Assembly: GCA_951813535.1 (NCBI GenBank)
Contig: OX638345.1
Span: 1,543,158 to 1,607,157, forward strand
DNA length: 64,000 nt
Reading direction: 5' to 3'
Source of the DNA: an uncultured Dehalococcoidia bacterium
GTDB lineage: Bacteria; Chloroflexota; Dehalococcoidia; Lucifugimonadales; UBA3495
The first letter of the stretch is position 1, and each line of letters opens with the position of its first letter. Below the pieces are notes generated by a model. It searched no databases. It saw only the letters and a list, made by a program, of their open reading frames with translations, and was not told where the DNA came from. The position numbers and the translations under genes are program-made. This document shows, piece by piece, positions 8,070-16,822 of the stretch.

Positions 8070-8579
8070 ATGGCCGAATTGAGTCCCGCCCGCATTTTGG
8101 CGGAGTTGAAGAACAACGGCGCTACCCATGTGGTCTGGCTCCCCGATAGCGAGACCAACTTCCTCTACGTGTTGATGAGCGAAGAGCCCAGCATAGACCT
8201 GGTGCCCGTCAGTCGCGAGGGTCACGCTTTCTCCACGGCCGCTGGCCTCGCCGCCGGCGGAAAGAAACCCGTTATCCTCATCCAGAACACGGGCATGATG
8301 GAGTCCGGCGATTCGCTGCGCGGTTGGGGCCTGGGAATGAACGTTCCGGTGGTGATGATGGTCGGGTATCGAGGCTGGACCCGACACGGCGTTATCACCG
8401 ACACCGCGGCCTTCTATACCGAGCGCTTTCTCCACGCGTTCAATATCAACTATTACCTGGTCGAATCCGATGAGGACGCCGACCGCATCTCCATCGCCTT
8501 TGCCGAGGCGCAGCGGGAGAAGCGTCCCGTCGCGATCCTCGTTGGCGACGAGTACCACGGCTTCAACGTCAGCCGCTGA
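8070..8579 (+). CDS. comD: Sulfopyruvate/phosphonopyruvate decarboxylase alpha subunit (ComD-like)
   Basis: 169 aa, the pyrimidine-binding half of a split thiamin-diphosphate decarboxylase. The typical V-S-R-E-G-H-A-F-S-T-A-A-G-L stretch, with the Glu that activates TPP, lies at about residues 48-61, and I-Q-N-T-G at about 71-75. In methanogens ComD/ComE convert sulfopyruvate to sulfoacetaldehyde in coenzyme M synthesis; bacterial homologues may use sulfopyruvate or phosphonopyruvate. The partner subunit follows after 27 bases. The symbol reflects family, not proven substrate. Confidence 0.85.
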   Translation: MAELSPARILAELKNNGATHVVWLPDSETNFLYVLMSEEPSIDLVPVSREGHAFSTAAGLAAGGKKPVILIQNTGMMESGDSLRGWGLGMNVPVVMMVGYRGWTRHGVITDTAAFYTERFLHAFNINYYLVESDEDADRISIAFAEAQREKRPVAILVGDEYHGFNVSR

Positions 8580-8606
8580 TCAACGCACATAACGGAAGTG
8601 ACCATC

Positions 8607-9197
8607 ATGATGAAAACGGCGGAAATGCTGGAAATATTCAACAGGCATCGCGGCGACGCCGTGGTGATACCCGGCCGCGGCGGTCGGTTCTGGGTCGAGA
8701 TGAGCGAGCAACCCAATCGAGACCTTCCCCTGGGCGACCCAGCCATGGGTGGTCACGCTTCTTTCGCCCTCGGCCTTGCCCTCGCCATCCCGGACCAGAG
8801 GGTTGTGTTGTTCGACTCGGAAGGCGACGTGCTGATGGGAATGGGCGCTCTGCCCACCGTCGCCGAGAAGGCGCCGTCCAACCTCTACCACTTCATGCTG
8901 GACAACGGCGTGTATGCCACCACCGGCGGGCAGCCCGTTCCCAACGCGGAGCAGATGGAATACGACGTGGTGGCCCAGGGTTGCGGCTATCCCGCCACCT
9001 ATGCCATCGACAACCTGGAGGACTTCGCGAGCCAGATCGAGGAGATCCTCAGTCAGCCGGGACCGGTGTTCGTCGCCTTGAAAATCGACCCCGATATAAT
9101 CAACGAGCCAATCAACGCCCGTCCCCAATGGCAGCGGAAGACCCGCAACCAGGCCGTCGCCGATATGCAGGCCGAACTGGGTATCTCAATCGGGTGA
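8607..9197 (+). CDS. comE: Sulfopyruvate/phosphonopyruvate decarboxylase beta subunit (ComE-like)
   Basis: About 196 aa, the diphosphate-binding half of the TPP enzyme. The cofactor motif is seen as S-E-G-D-V-L-M-G-M-G-A-L then F-M-L-D-N-G-V-Y, the G-D-x(n)-N-G pattern that binds Mg-TPP. I favour the ATG at 8607, with GGAAG eight bases before it; the frame is open from a GTG at 8598. It forms the active heteromer with the preceding ComD-like subunit, the site lying at their interface. An aldehyde dehydrogenase at 13702 could oxidise a product aldehyde, but it is not adjacent. Confidence 0.85.
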   Translation: MMKTAEMLEIFNRHRGDAVVIPGRGGRFWVEMSEQPNRDLPLGDPAMGGHASFALGLALAIPDQRVVLFDSEGDVLMGMGALPTVAEKAPSNLYHFMLDNGVYATTGGQPVPNAEQMEYDVVAQGCGYPATYAIDNLEDFASQIEEILSQPGPVFVALKIDPDIINEPINARPQWQRKTRNQAVADMQAELGISIG

Positions 9198-9391
9198 CGC
9201 GCCCGGTGGGACGCTGACGACGAGTGATTAATTGACATAAGCTGTGGTCCGCTATTGACCGTGTTCTGGGTCCATGCTGGTATCATGGATTCGGGTACGA
9301 TCCGGCCGTTCGCGGCTGGCTCGAATAACAATAAAGTCCAATACCGCGCTGACGACGCCGGTAGCCGGGTCGCGGCGCCAGGAGGTGGGTG

Positions 9392-9727
9392 ATGCCGAGC
9401 AAAGGCAAACGGGTGGCGGCCCGGCAGAACGACCTGCGCCGCCGTCGTGGTGGCGCAAACCGCGCGACTGCGGTGCGAAATCCCGCCGCGGCATCGCCGG
9501 TGGCTGCTTCCGTGGCCGAAGCCGAGCATGATCGCTCTGCGGCAACCGCCACGGCTCAGGCTTCGGCCCCGGCGACTGCCGCCACCGGACGGCCCGCTTC
9601 AGCTCCCAGGGGGCGCCGTTTCGATCGACCCGCCGCGTACAACCACGTCGGTTCCGAGCTCACGCGGATCGGCATCTTTGCCAGCGTGTTGGTGGTTGTG
9701 CTCGTCGCAGTTTCCTTCGTGCTTTAG
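9392..9727 (+). CDS. Small basic protein with one C-terminal membrane anchor
   Basis: 111 aa starting at the ATG at 9392, five bases after GGAGGT. The N-terminus is strongly basic (M-P-S-K-G-K-R-V and R-R-R-R), followed by an Ala/Thr-rich linker of low complexity to about residue 75. A single hydrophobic helix (I-F-A-S-V-L-V-V-V-L-V-A-V-S-F-V-L) forms the very end. This predicts a tail-anchored protein with a cytoplasmic basic domain. No enzyme family is recognised. It ends 28 bases before uvrC and is probably co-transcribed with it. Confidence 0.7.
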   Translation: MPSKGKRVAARQNDLRRRRGGANRATAVRNPAAASPVAASVAEAEHDRSAATATAQASAPATAATGRPASAPRGRRFDRPAAYNHVGSELTRIGIFASVLVVVLVAVSFVL

Positions 9728-9755
9728 ATCCCCCGCGTGAGGCAGGGATCGGATC

Positions 9756-11612
9756 GTGGTTCGGCAGGAATTCGACCATCGCTTGTTGGTGACCCCAGAA
9801 CGCCCCGGCGTCTATCTGATGAAGAACGCCGGCGGCGCAGTGATCTACGTCGGCAAGGCCGCGGTCCTTCGCAACCGCCTCCGGTCTTACTTCGGTTCCC
9901 CCGCCGGTTTGGATCGCAAAACCCGGCGCATGGTCAGCGAACTGGCCGATTTCGAGTACATTGTCACCGACACTGAGGCCGAGGCCCTCATCCTTGAAAA
10001 CACCCTCATCAAGCGCCACCGGCCCTATTTCAACGTCCGCCTCAAGGACGACAAGACCTATCCCTATCTGAAGGTAGACCTGTCCGAGGATTTCCCCCGG
10101 GTTTACATCACGCGGGGGGTCCACAAGGATGGCGCCCGCTATTTCGGGCCCTTCGCCAGCGCGGGCAGCGTCCGCCAGTCAATGGATCTGGTCAAGAAGC
10201 TGTTCCCCTATCGTTCGTGTACCAAGAAGATCACCGGAACGGACCCCCGCCCCTGCCTCGAGTATTACATCCACCGTTGTGTCGGCCCCTGTGCCGGCCT
10301 GGCCAGCCAGGATGAGTACGCTGAGGTCGTCAAGCAGGTGATCCTGTTTCTGGAGGGCAACACCGAAACTGTCACGGGTCAACTCCGTAACAAGATGGAA
10401 GCAGCCGCCGAGGAGTTGGAATTCGAGCGCGCCGCCGCGCTCCGTGACCAGATGGGCGCCATTCAGAAGTTCGAGGAAGAGCGCACCGTCAAGGTCGATT
10501 CCGGTCGCCAGACCGACCTTGACGCCATCGCTGTCTCCGTCGCCGCCAATGAGACCTGGGTCGAGGTGTTCTTCATCCGCCGTGGCAAGTTGATCGGACG
10601 CGATCATTTCTTCATGGAGGGTCCCCAGGATGGCGAGGCTGGCGAGATCATCGCTCAGTTCGTCCAGCAGTTCTACGCCACCGCCCTTGAAGTACCCCCC
10701 GTCGTCATGGTGCAGCACGACCCGCCCACCGAGGACGCCCAGATCCTGCAGGACTTCCTGCGTGGCCGCCGTGGTGGCGCGGTACGCATGTATCGCCCGC
10801 AGCGCGGCGAAAACCGCAAACTGATGGAGGTGGTGGCCGCAAACGCCGCCGAAGGCCTCGCCCAGCATCGGGTGAAGTGGTTGAACCGCTCCGACGCCAT
10901 CCAGGGCGCGTTGACCGAGTTGGAAGAGGAACTCAGCCTGCCTGCGGCACCTCGGCGGATGGAGTGCTACGACATTTCCCACATCCAGGGCAGCAACCTG
11001 GTCGGCAGCATGGTCGTATTCGACGACGGCAAGCCTCGCACGCGCGATTACCGTCGGTTCAAGATCAAGGCCGTGGACGGCGTGGACGACTACGCCAGCA
11101 TGAAGGAGATGCTGACCCGTCGTTTCAAGCGTCTGAGCCAGGCCATCGCCAACCCTGATCCTGATGGCAAGGTTGATACGTGGGGAGTTGTGCCGGACCT
11201 GGTCATCATTGATGGCGGAAAGGGCCACCTCTCTGCGGCCCAGGAGGTGATGCTGCACCTCGGCTTGGAACAGATCCCTTTGTGCTCGCTGGCCAAGGAA
11301 AACGAAGAGATATTCGTTCCCCATACCCCCGAACCCATCGTCCTGGCCAGGGATTCCCAGGCGCTCTACCTGATGCAGCGGATCCGCGACGAAGCGCACC
11401 GGTTCGCCATCAGTTTTCACCGCAACCTCCGTTCCAAGAGCAGCCTGAAATCTCCCATCGACATGGTCACCGGCATCGGACCCAAGCGTAAGCGCATGTT
11501 GCTCCGGCGCTTCGGGTCGCTTCAGGGCATCAAGGATGCCAGCGTCGAGGACATCGCGGCCGTGCCCGGCCTGACCAGATCGCTCGCGGTGCGACTGAAA
11601 CAGACCATCTGA
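9756..11612 (+). CDS. uvrC: UvrABC system protein C
   Basis: 618 aa excinuclease subunit that makes the 3' and 5' incisions in nucleotide excision repair. Domains in order: GIY-YIG nuclease (G-V-Y-L-M-K ... I-Y-V-G-K-A, about residues 18-35), a Cys-containing segment (C-L-E-Y-Y-I-H-R-C-V-G-P-C), UVR domain for UvrB contact (about 205-236), RNase H-like nuclease (C-Y-D-I-S-H-I-Q-G and I-I-D-G-G-K-G-H) and tandem helix-hairpin-helix at the C-terminus (I-G-P-K-R-K-R-M-L-L). Start is GTG at 9756. Full family length and intact. Confidence 0.97.
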   Translation: MVRQEFDHRLLVTPERPGVYLMKNAGGAVIYVGKAAVLRNRLRSYFGSPAGLDRKTRRMVSELADFEYIVTDTEAEALILENTLIKRHRPYFNVRLKDDKTYPYLKVDLSEDFPRVYITRGVHKDGARYFGPFASAGSVRQSMDLVKKLFPYRSCTKKITGTDPRPCLEYYIHRCVGPCAGLASQDEYAEVVKQVILFLEGNTETVTGQLRNKMEAAAEELEFERAAALRDQMGAIQKFEEERTVKVDSGRQTDLDAIAVSVAANETWVEVFFIRRGKLIGRDHFFMEGPQDGEAGEIIAQFVQQFYATALEVPPVVMVQHDPPTEDAQILQDFLRGRRGGAVRMYRPQRGENRKLMEVVAANAAEGLAQHRVKWLNRSDAIQGALTELEEELSLPAAPRRMECYDISHIQGSNLVGSMVVFDDGKPRTRDYRRFKIKAVDGVDDYASMKEMLTRRFKRLSQAIANPDPDGKVDTWGVVPDLVIIDGGKGHLSAAQEVMLHLGLEQIPLCSLAKENEEIFVPHTPEPIVLARDSQALYLMQRIRDEAHRFAISFHRNLRSKSSLKSPIDMVTGIGPKRKRMLLRRFGSLQGIKDASVEDIAAVPGLTRSLAVRLKQTI

Positions 11613-11652
11613 CCGGACCGACGCAGCAGGTGTCGGTCGCCGAGGTACTCCC

Positions 11653-12873
11653 ATGAACCGCCAGACCGCCCCGAACCTGTTGCCCCGTTCGGTCCCGCAT
11701 CGCGGCCTCCGTCGGCGGAAGTGTCGCCGATTGATCCTCGCGTCACGGGTGAGCGCATCCGCGAATTCCTGGGGCAGTACGCGCTGGCCTCGCGGTGTCG
11801 CTACTCCGCCAGTGCTGGCTGCCGACCAGGGCGTCTTTCTGGTCAGGGCGCCGCGCACCGAACGGCGCGTGCTGGTCGCCCTGTTGCCGGCCAACGATCT
11901 GTCCGACATCCCGGATGAGGCGCCCACGGAGGCGGCTGCCGTCACCGTCAGAGAGTTGCGCTCTCATCGTGCTGCGGAGCTACTGGACGACGTTGACCCT
12001 CACACGGTGGCGGACATCCTGCGGGAACTGCCCTATGCGGAAGCAGCCGGGATGGTGGCGTGTCTGCACCGACCGGAAGATGTGGCGGCTTTGCCGCAGT
12101 ATCCTCCGGATTCTGCTGGCGGGATGATGACGCTGGACTTTCCCCACATCCGGCACAACATCACGGTTGGCAACGCCCTGGACGTGCTGCGGTTGTTCCG
12201 CGAGGATGCCGAAGGTTTTGGGGTGTGCATCTTGGATGACGGGCAGCGCCTCATGGGGGCGGTAAGCATCACCCAGTTGGCCTTGGCGAGTCCCGCCAGA
12301 TCTGCCGATGATCTCGCCGAACAATATGGACATCGCCTGGTGTCGGTTTCGCCGGACACCGACCGGAGAGAGCCCCACCGCCTGATGTCCCGATATCCGA
12401 TGAGTATCATCCCAGTCGTCGACGAGAACCGCAGGGTGCTGGGCGTGATCCGGGCCGAGGAGGCGATGCAGATCGGCGAAGAAGACGAAGCCGCCGCGGC
12501 AATGCTGGCGGCTTTCCTTCCGGTGGGTGCCGGCCAGGGTGGCATCGCCGGCACCCGGACGGTGACGCTGGTGGTGCTTGGCCTGGCTCTCGGGGAAGCG
12601 CCTCACCACAGCGGGGTCCGCCTGCTCGGACGCGAATTGCTGCTCGGCTCGTTCCAGTGCCTGGTGCTGGTGGCCGCCCTGGCGGGCCTTGGTGTGCCGC
12701 TGATATTCCGGCGACCGGGTATCGACCGCACGGTATCATCGGCAGTGTTGGTGACCACCTTCACCGACCTTTTGGGTTTTGAATTTTCTCGCGGCCGGCG
12801 GTCTGCTCGTGCGCTCGGTGGGATGACGCATTTGGTCCAACCCTGCCGGTCCCAGCCTTGCTATAAGTCTTGA
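11653..12873 (+). pseudogene. Degenerate MgtE-type magnesium transporter
   Basis: The middle of this frame is clearly MgtE: N-terminal superhelical repeats (L-L-D-D-V-D-P-H-T-V-A-D-I-L-R-E-L-P), the P-D-S-A-G-G-M-M motif and CBS domains. The membrane part is badly eroded. The conserved G-x-G-G-N-A-G-T-Q motif reads G-A-G-Q-G-G-I-A-G-T-R, the central helices are missing, and after V-T-T-F-T-D-L-L-G-F the protein switches to unrelated sequence with no last helix. The first ~45 residues also do not fit, and an overlapping frame near 11721-11790 reads more like the true N-terminus, implying a frameshift. Unlikely to transport Mg2+. Confidence 0.75.
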
Positions 12874-12894
12874 CGTTACTTTACTATTGAAGTC

Positions 12895-12908
12895 GGCGCA
12901 GGTGCGCC
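12895..12908. repeat. GGCGCA/TGCGCC palindrome upstream of 12924
   Basis: A six-base inverted repeat GGCGCA-GG-TGCGCC lies just before the ribosome binding site of the next gene. Similar palindromes are at 15124-15139 and 50219-50232. It could be an operator or a dispersed palindrome. Confidence 0.4.
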
Positions 12909-12923
12909 TGGGGGATGTGTGGC

Positions 12924-13610
12924 ATGAACAAGCTCAGCATCACTTTGCCAGCCGGCAGTCACGTCTGTATTGAGTCCGACGATGCCGGGCTCGTTCGCGA
13001 AGTCCTGTACTCATTCATGCCACAAATCATCGGCGCCAACGGCGCCTCGTCGGAGGTGTCCGTCGCCAAATCTGTGGAACCGCCGGCATATTCCAACGGT
13101 CACTCCGCGACTAATGGCTCGGCTCAGCACGTCGCCGAGACGCCACCGGTTGTGGTCGTAGCTGCCGAAAACCATGGGCCTCCTCCGGTCGGACCTGCCG
13201 TTGCCGTCGCCCACGTTGCGCCGCCTCCGCCCACCGTGGCCCGGAGCGCTGAACCCGCCCAGCCTCCGCCGGCGAACGCCACCGAAACGATGTCACCTTC
13301 CGAGCACGAGTACATCGCATTCTGCCAGCGGGTCAACCCATTGGGCGATATGCGCCGGGTGGTGGTTGCCGCCGAAGCGGCGCACCGATATCTCAACATA
13401 ACCAGCGTCGACCCCGATAGCCTGGCTCATCTGTTCACCCTGGCCGGATGGCCCATCCCGCACAGCTTCGTTCAGACGCTGCGTAACGCCGCGCGCACCA
13501 AGTTCCGGTGGCTGGAGCGGATCCCCGGCTTGTCGGGCCACTACAAGGTGACCAATACCGGCCGCAGCATTGTCCTCGGTGAAAACGAGGTCAGGACCGA
13601 AGCGGAATAA
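12924..13610 (+). CDS. Hypothetical protein with disordered Pro/Ala-rich linker
   Basis: 228 aa from the ATG at 12924, preceded by GGGGGAT. A short N-terminal segment (about residues 1-45) is followed by a low-complexity linker rich in Pro, Ala and Val to about residue 118. A conserved-looking helical C-terminal domain then contains F-T-L-A-G-W-P-I-P-H and G-H-Y-K-V-T-N-T-G-R, reminiscent of a winged-helix or DNA-binding fold. No signal peptide or membrane helix. I do not recognise the family. It stands alone between mgtE remnants and the aldehyde dehydrogenase. Confidence 0.65.
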   Translation: MNKLSITLPAGSHVCIESDDAGLVREVLYSFMPQIIGANGASSEVSVAKSVEPPAYSNGHSATNGSAQHVAETPPVVVVAAENHGPPPVGPAVAVAHVAPPPPTVARSAEPAQPPPANATETMSPSEHEYIAFCQRVNPLGDMRRVVVAAEAAHRYLNITSVDPDSLAHLFTLAGWPIPHSFVQTLRNAARTKFRWLERIPGLSGHYKVTNTGRSIVLGENEVRTEAE

Positions 13611-13701
13611 TCGGGCCCAGGCTCGTGTAGTACAATGATCGCTGCTGCCGCGCGCCGTGCGTCGGCATCCCTATTCCGGTTCGCGTATTAGGAGTTTCGC
13701 C

Positions 13702-15120
13702 ATGCGCATGTACATCTGCGGCGAGTGGGTCGACCGCGATGAAAAGATGCCCGTCATCAATCCCTTCGACCAGTCCGCGTTCGACACCGTACCGCGAGGG
13801 TCCGCTGCCGACGTTCAGGCCGCTATCGCCAGCGCCGTTCGGGGCGCGGCGGTGATGGCCAAGTTGCCCGCCCACCGTCGCTACACGATTCTCAAGCGGG
13901 CCGCCGACCTGATGGAAGAACGCGCCGACGATCTCGCTGAGACAATAACTCGCGAGGAGGGAAAGGTCATAGCCGAAGGTCGCGGTGAGGTCCAGCGCGC
14001 CATCCAGACCATCACCCTGTCCGCCGAAGAAGCCAAGCGCCTGCACGGGGAAACGGTCCCGTTGGACTCGGCGCCAGGAGTGGTCAATCAGTTCGGTTTC
14101 ACGATTCGCGTCCCAGTGGGCGTCGTAGCCGCCATCGCGCCGTTCAACTTTCCCCTGAATCTAGTGTGCCACAAGGTGGGACCGGCCCTTGCTGGCGGGA
14201 ACGCCGTCATCCTCAAGCCCGCCGGTGACACTCCGCTTTCCGCCTTGAAGCTGACCGAGATCCTCTTGGAAGCCGGCCTTCCCGAAGAAGCCATTCAGAC
14301 CATCACCGGCTCCGGCGCGGAGATCGGCGATGCGATCACGGGTTCTTCCGACGTGCGCAAGATCACCTTCACCGGCAGCATGGAAGTGGGTGACCAAATT
14401 TGTCGTAACGCCGGCATCAAGAAAGTGACCATGGAGTTGGGGTCCAACAGCCCCCTGATCATCATGTCCGACGCCGACATCGAGAAGGTGGCGGCCGCCA
14501 CGGTCTCCAGCGGTTTTGCCAATGCCGGTCAGGTCTGCATCTCCACGCAGCGCGTCTTCGCCGCCCGCACCATCTACGCTGACCTGCTCGACGCGCTGGT
14601 CAAGCCCACCCAGGAGTTCAGCGTCGGCAATCCCTTTGACGAAGACGTCAAGATGGGCCCGATGATCCGCCAAACCGACGCCGAGCGTGTCGAGGGTTGG
14701 ATTGCTGAAGCCGTGAGTCAGGGCGCCCGGGTCATTGCCGGCGGTGGTCGAGAAGGGACAATGCACACGGCGACTGTGGTGGCCGATGCCCGTCCGGAAA
14801 TGCTCATATCCCGCGAGGAACTATTCGGTCCTGCCGTCGCGGTCAGCGCTTTCGATGACATCGACGATGCCATCGCCAAGGCCAACGACACGCGCTTTGG
14901 CCTCTCGGCAGGCATCTTTACCCAGAACGTTGACTGGGCCATGAAGTTCGCCCAGGAAGTTCATTCGGGTAACCTGCACATCAACTCCTCCCCGCAATGG
15001 CGCGCCGACGTCATGCCTTACGGCGGTCTCAAGGACAGCGGGATGGGGAAGGAAGGTCCCGCCTACGCCATCGAGGAGATGACCGAGTTGAAGATGGTTG
15101 TGTTCCACCTCGGCGGTTAA
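13702..15120 (+). CDS. NAD(P)-dependent aldehyde dehydrogenase
   Basis: 472 aa from the ATG at 13702, with TAGGAG seven bases upstream; the frame is open from 13657 but lacks a site there. Aldehyde dehydrogenase fold with P-F-N-F-P-L-N, T-F-T-G-S-M-E-V-G for cofactor binding, catalytic Glu in M-E-L-G-S-N-S-P and catalytic Cys in N-A-G-Q-V-C-I-S. It resembles the non-phosphorylating GAPDH/lactaldehyde/phosphonoacetaldehyde dehydrogenase branch. A role downstream of the ComD/ComE-like decarboxylase (sulfoacetaldehyde or phosphonoacetaldehyde oxidation) is conceivable but unproven. Two hairpins follow its stop codon. Confidence 0.92.
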   Translation: MRMYICGEWVDRDEKMPVINPFDQSAFDTVPRGSAADVQAAIASAVRGAAVMAKLPAHRRYTILKRAADLMEERADDLAETITREEGKVIAEGRGEVQRAIQTITLSAEEAKRLHGETVPLDSAPGVVNQFGFTIRVPVGVVAAIAPFNFPLNLVCHKVGPALAGGNAVILKPAGDTPLSALKLTEILLEAGLPEEAIQTITGSGAEIGDAITGSSDVRKITFTGSMEVGDQICRNAGIKKVTMELGSNSPLIIMSDADIEKVAAATVSSGFANAGQVCISTQRVFAARTIYADLLDALVKPTQEFSVGNPFDEDVKMGPMIRQTDAERVEGWIAEAVSQGARVIAGGGREGTMHTATVVADARPEMLISREELFGPAVAVSAFDDIDDAIAKANDTRFGLSAGIFTQNVDWAMKFAQEVHSGNLHINSSPQWRADVMPYGGLKDSGMGKEGPAYAIEEMTELKMVVFHLGG

Positions 15121-15123
15121 CCT

Positions 15124-15139
15124 TGGCGCATGTGCGCCA
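15124..15139. terminator. Short palindrome after the aldehyde dehydrogenase gene
   Basis: Seven-base inverted repeat TGGCGCA-TG-TGCGCCA starting four bases after the stop codon. It may help termination. It is the same palindrome type as at 12895-12908 and 50219-50232. Confidence 0.45.
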
Positions 15140-15161
15140 GCTAACCCTACCCAGATCATCC

Positions 15162-15185
15162 GGGGGCGAATGTTCATTCGCCCCT
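15162..15185. repeat. GGGGCGAAT-type palindrome (REP-like)
   Basis: Inverted repeat GGGGCGAATG-TT-CATTCGCCCC followed by TACCC. It shares its GGGGCGAAT/ATTCGCCCC core with the hairpin at 723-746. It lies between the aldehyde dehydrogenase and PIG-L genes. Confidence 0.65.
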
Positions 15186-15213
15186 ACCCATTCCAGGAAA
15201 ACGGAGCGCCGAA

Positions 15214-16026
15214 ATGACCAGCAGACCCCATGGTATCGACGGCTGGGGATTTCCCAATCAGGAATATGCACCCGAGCCTCGTGTGATGACCGAAGCGCCC
15301 CGCAGCGCGCTGGTTGTCACGCCCCATCCCGACGACGCGGAAGGCGGCTGCGGCGCAACCATGGCCAAATGGATCGCCGAGTCCGGCACCAAAGTGGTCA
15401 TACTCATGTGCACCAACGGCAACAAGGGGACCGGAGACCGTACGTTCACTCCCGAGTCCCTCGCCGCCACGCGTGAGGTTGAGCAGCAAAACGCCGCCAA
15501 CGTGCTCGGAGTGTCCGAGGTGGTGTTCCTCCGTTACGGGGACGGCGAGCTGGAAGACACTCACACCTACCGAGGCCAGGTGGTTCGCGAAATCAGACGC
15601 CATAAGCCTGAGGTGATTTTCGGCATCGATCCCTATCGCGTCACCTCTCACACCCACAGAGACCACCGCCACAGCGGCCAGGCGGCGTTGGACGCTGCAT
15701 TCTCCTATGCCTGGAGCTGGCAGGATTTTCCGGAGCAGATTGGGGAAGAAGGGCTTGAGCCTCATCGGGTTCGGGAGGCCCTGCTGTGGGGGTCCGAACG
15801 GCCCGACACCTTCATTTCTATCACCGAAGAACACATTCACCGCAAGGCCGAAGCCCTCAGCCAACATGCGTCGCAGATCAGCGCCCGTACCCGCTCCCAG
15901 CGCCTGGACCGAATGACCGAGGGTTCCCGGCTACAGGGTGAACGCTGCGGTGTGCCCTTCGCTGAGGGATTCCGGCGCATCGACTTCAACCTCGGCACGG
16001 AAGAGTGGTGGCTGCTGAACCGTTAG
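15214..16026 (+). CDS. PIG-L/LmbE family zinc deacetylase
   Basis: 270 aa. The Zn-binding motif V-T-P-H-P-D-D-A-E at about residues 34-42 and the distal T-S-H-T-H-R-D-H-R-H-S-G motif at about 146-157 match the LmbE family, which removes N-acetyl or other acyl groups from sugars and related conjugates. The N-terminal ~30 residues before the fold are unusual (G-I-D-G-W-G-F-P-N-Q-E-Y-A-P-E) but are in frame with a GGAG-type site upstream of the ATG. Cytoplasmic. The substrate is not predictable. Probably transcribed alone. Confidence 0.9.
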   Translation: MTSRPHGIDGWGFPNQEYAPEPRVMTEAPRSALVVTPHPDDAEGGCGATMAKWIAESGTKVVILMCTNGNKGTGDRTFTPESLAATREVEQQNAANVLGVSEVVFLRYGDGELEDTHTYRGQVVREIRRHKPEVIFGIDPYRVTSHTHRDHRHSGQAALDAAFSYAWSWQDFPEQIGEEGLEPHRVREALLWGSERPDTFISITEEHIHRKAEALSQHASQISARTRSQRLDRMTEGSRLQGERCGVPFAEGFRRIDFNLGTEEWWLLNR

Positions 16027-16069
16027 GCGTCGACCGAACGCCGTATAATGGGTTGGTCGAGAAACCGCC

Positions 16070-16819
16070 GTGGTGACAATCAATACAGCTGATGATCTGC
16101 TGCGTGCGCTGCGGGAAAACCCGGAGTGGAAAGAGGCGGTTCGGCGGGAAATTCTCACCGAGGAACTGGTGAGCCTGCCGGCCCGGTTCGACCGGTTCGC
16201 GGCGAGAACCGAGCAGTTCATAGATGAGCAGCGTCAGTTCAACGAGGGTCAGCGTCAGTTCAACGAGGGTCAGCGTCAGTTCAACGAGGGTCAGCGTCAG
16301 TTCAACGAGGGTCAGCGTCAGTTCAACACCACGGTGGAAGGCTTTATGGCCCGAACTGACCAGCGTTTTGCGAGAATGGAGGGCGATATTTCCGAGATGA
16401 AAGACAGCCATGCCATTGGCAAAACTGTCAGAGATGCTGAGGGTATCGCCCACGACATGGGTTATAAATTTGTCCGAACACTCAGTATCAGCGATTTGCT
16501 GGCGATGGTAACCAGCAACGACACTATCGATCTGGAAACCGGAGAACTGCGCAGCTTCCGCCTCGCCGACCTGGTTATCGAAGCTGCCGACGGGGACGGG
16601 GCTACCCATTACATCGCAATGGAGGTCTCTTACACCGCGGACGGGCGTGACACAGGCCGCGCCATGCGCAACGCCGGATTCCTGACCCGGTTCACCGGGC
16701 ATCCTGCCCACCCGGCCGTCGCCAGCATCCGCAACGACCGGGAGATCCAGAGCCTTATCGATAGCGGCCAGGTGTACTGGTACGAGCTCGAAGACCGTAC
16801 ACCAAGGCCCGGAGCCTAG
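16070..16819 (+). CDS. Coiled-coil protein with PD-(D/E)XK-like C-terminal domain
   Basis: 249 aa, starting at one of two adjacent GTG codons (16070 or 16073); a TATAAT box lies at 16044-16049. Residues 1-40 are helical (E-D/D-D-L-L-R-A-L-R-E-N-P-E-W-type). Residues about 45-90 form a coiled coil containing five copies of a seven-residue R-Q-F-N-E-G-Q unit encoded by a 21-bp tandem repeat. The C-terminal domain (A-D-L-V-I-E-A-A ... Y-I-A-M-E-V-S-Y) resembles DUF3782-type restriction-endonuclease-like folds common in Chloroflexota and cyanobacteria. The function is unknown. Confidence 0.75.
   Translation: MVTINTADDLLRALRENPEWKEAVRREILTEELVSLPARFDRFAARTEQFIDEQRQFNEGQRQFNEGQRQFNEGQRQFNEGQRQFNTTVEGFMARTDQRFARMEGDISEMKDSHAIGKTVRDAEGIAHDMGYKFVRTLSISDLLAMVTSNDTIDLETGELRSFRLADLVIEAADGDGATHYIAMEVSYTADGRDTGRAMRNAGFLTRFTGHPAHPAVASIRNDREIQSLIDSGQVYWYELEDRTPRPGA
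16223..16327 (+). repeat. Five 21-bp tandem repeats inside a coding region
   Basis: Five head-to-tail units; the last four (from 16244) are identical and the first differs at a few bases. Each encodes a heptad of the coiled coil. Exact identity at DNA level suggests recent slippage and a variable copy number between strains. Confidence 0.95.
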
Positions 16820-16822
16820 CGA

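Noticed and set aside
10179..11945. 588-codon minus-strand ORF opposite uvrC
   Set aside because: Shadow of high third-position GC in uvrC, which is unmistakable on the + strand.
16032..16711. Minus-strand ORF with repeated L-T-L-V-E units
   Set aside because: It is the antisense of the 21-bp coding repeat in the + strand gene; no start signal or family features.
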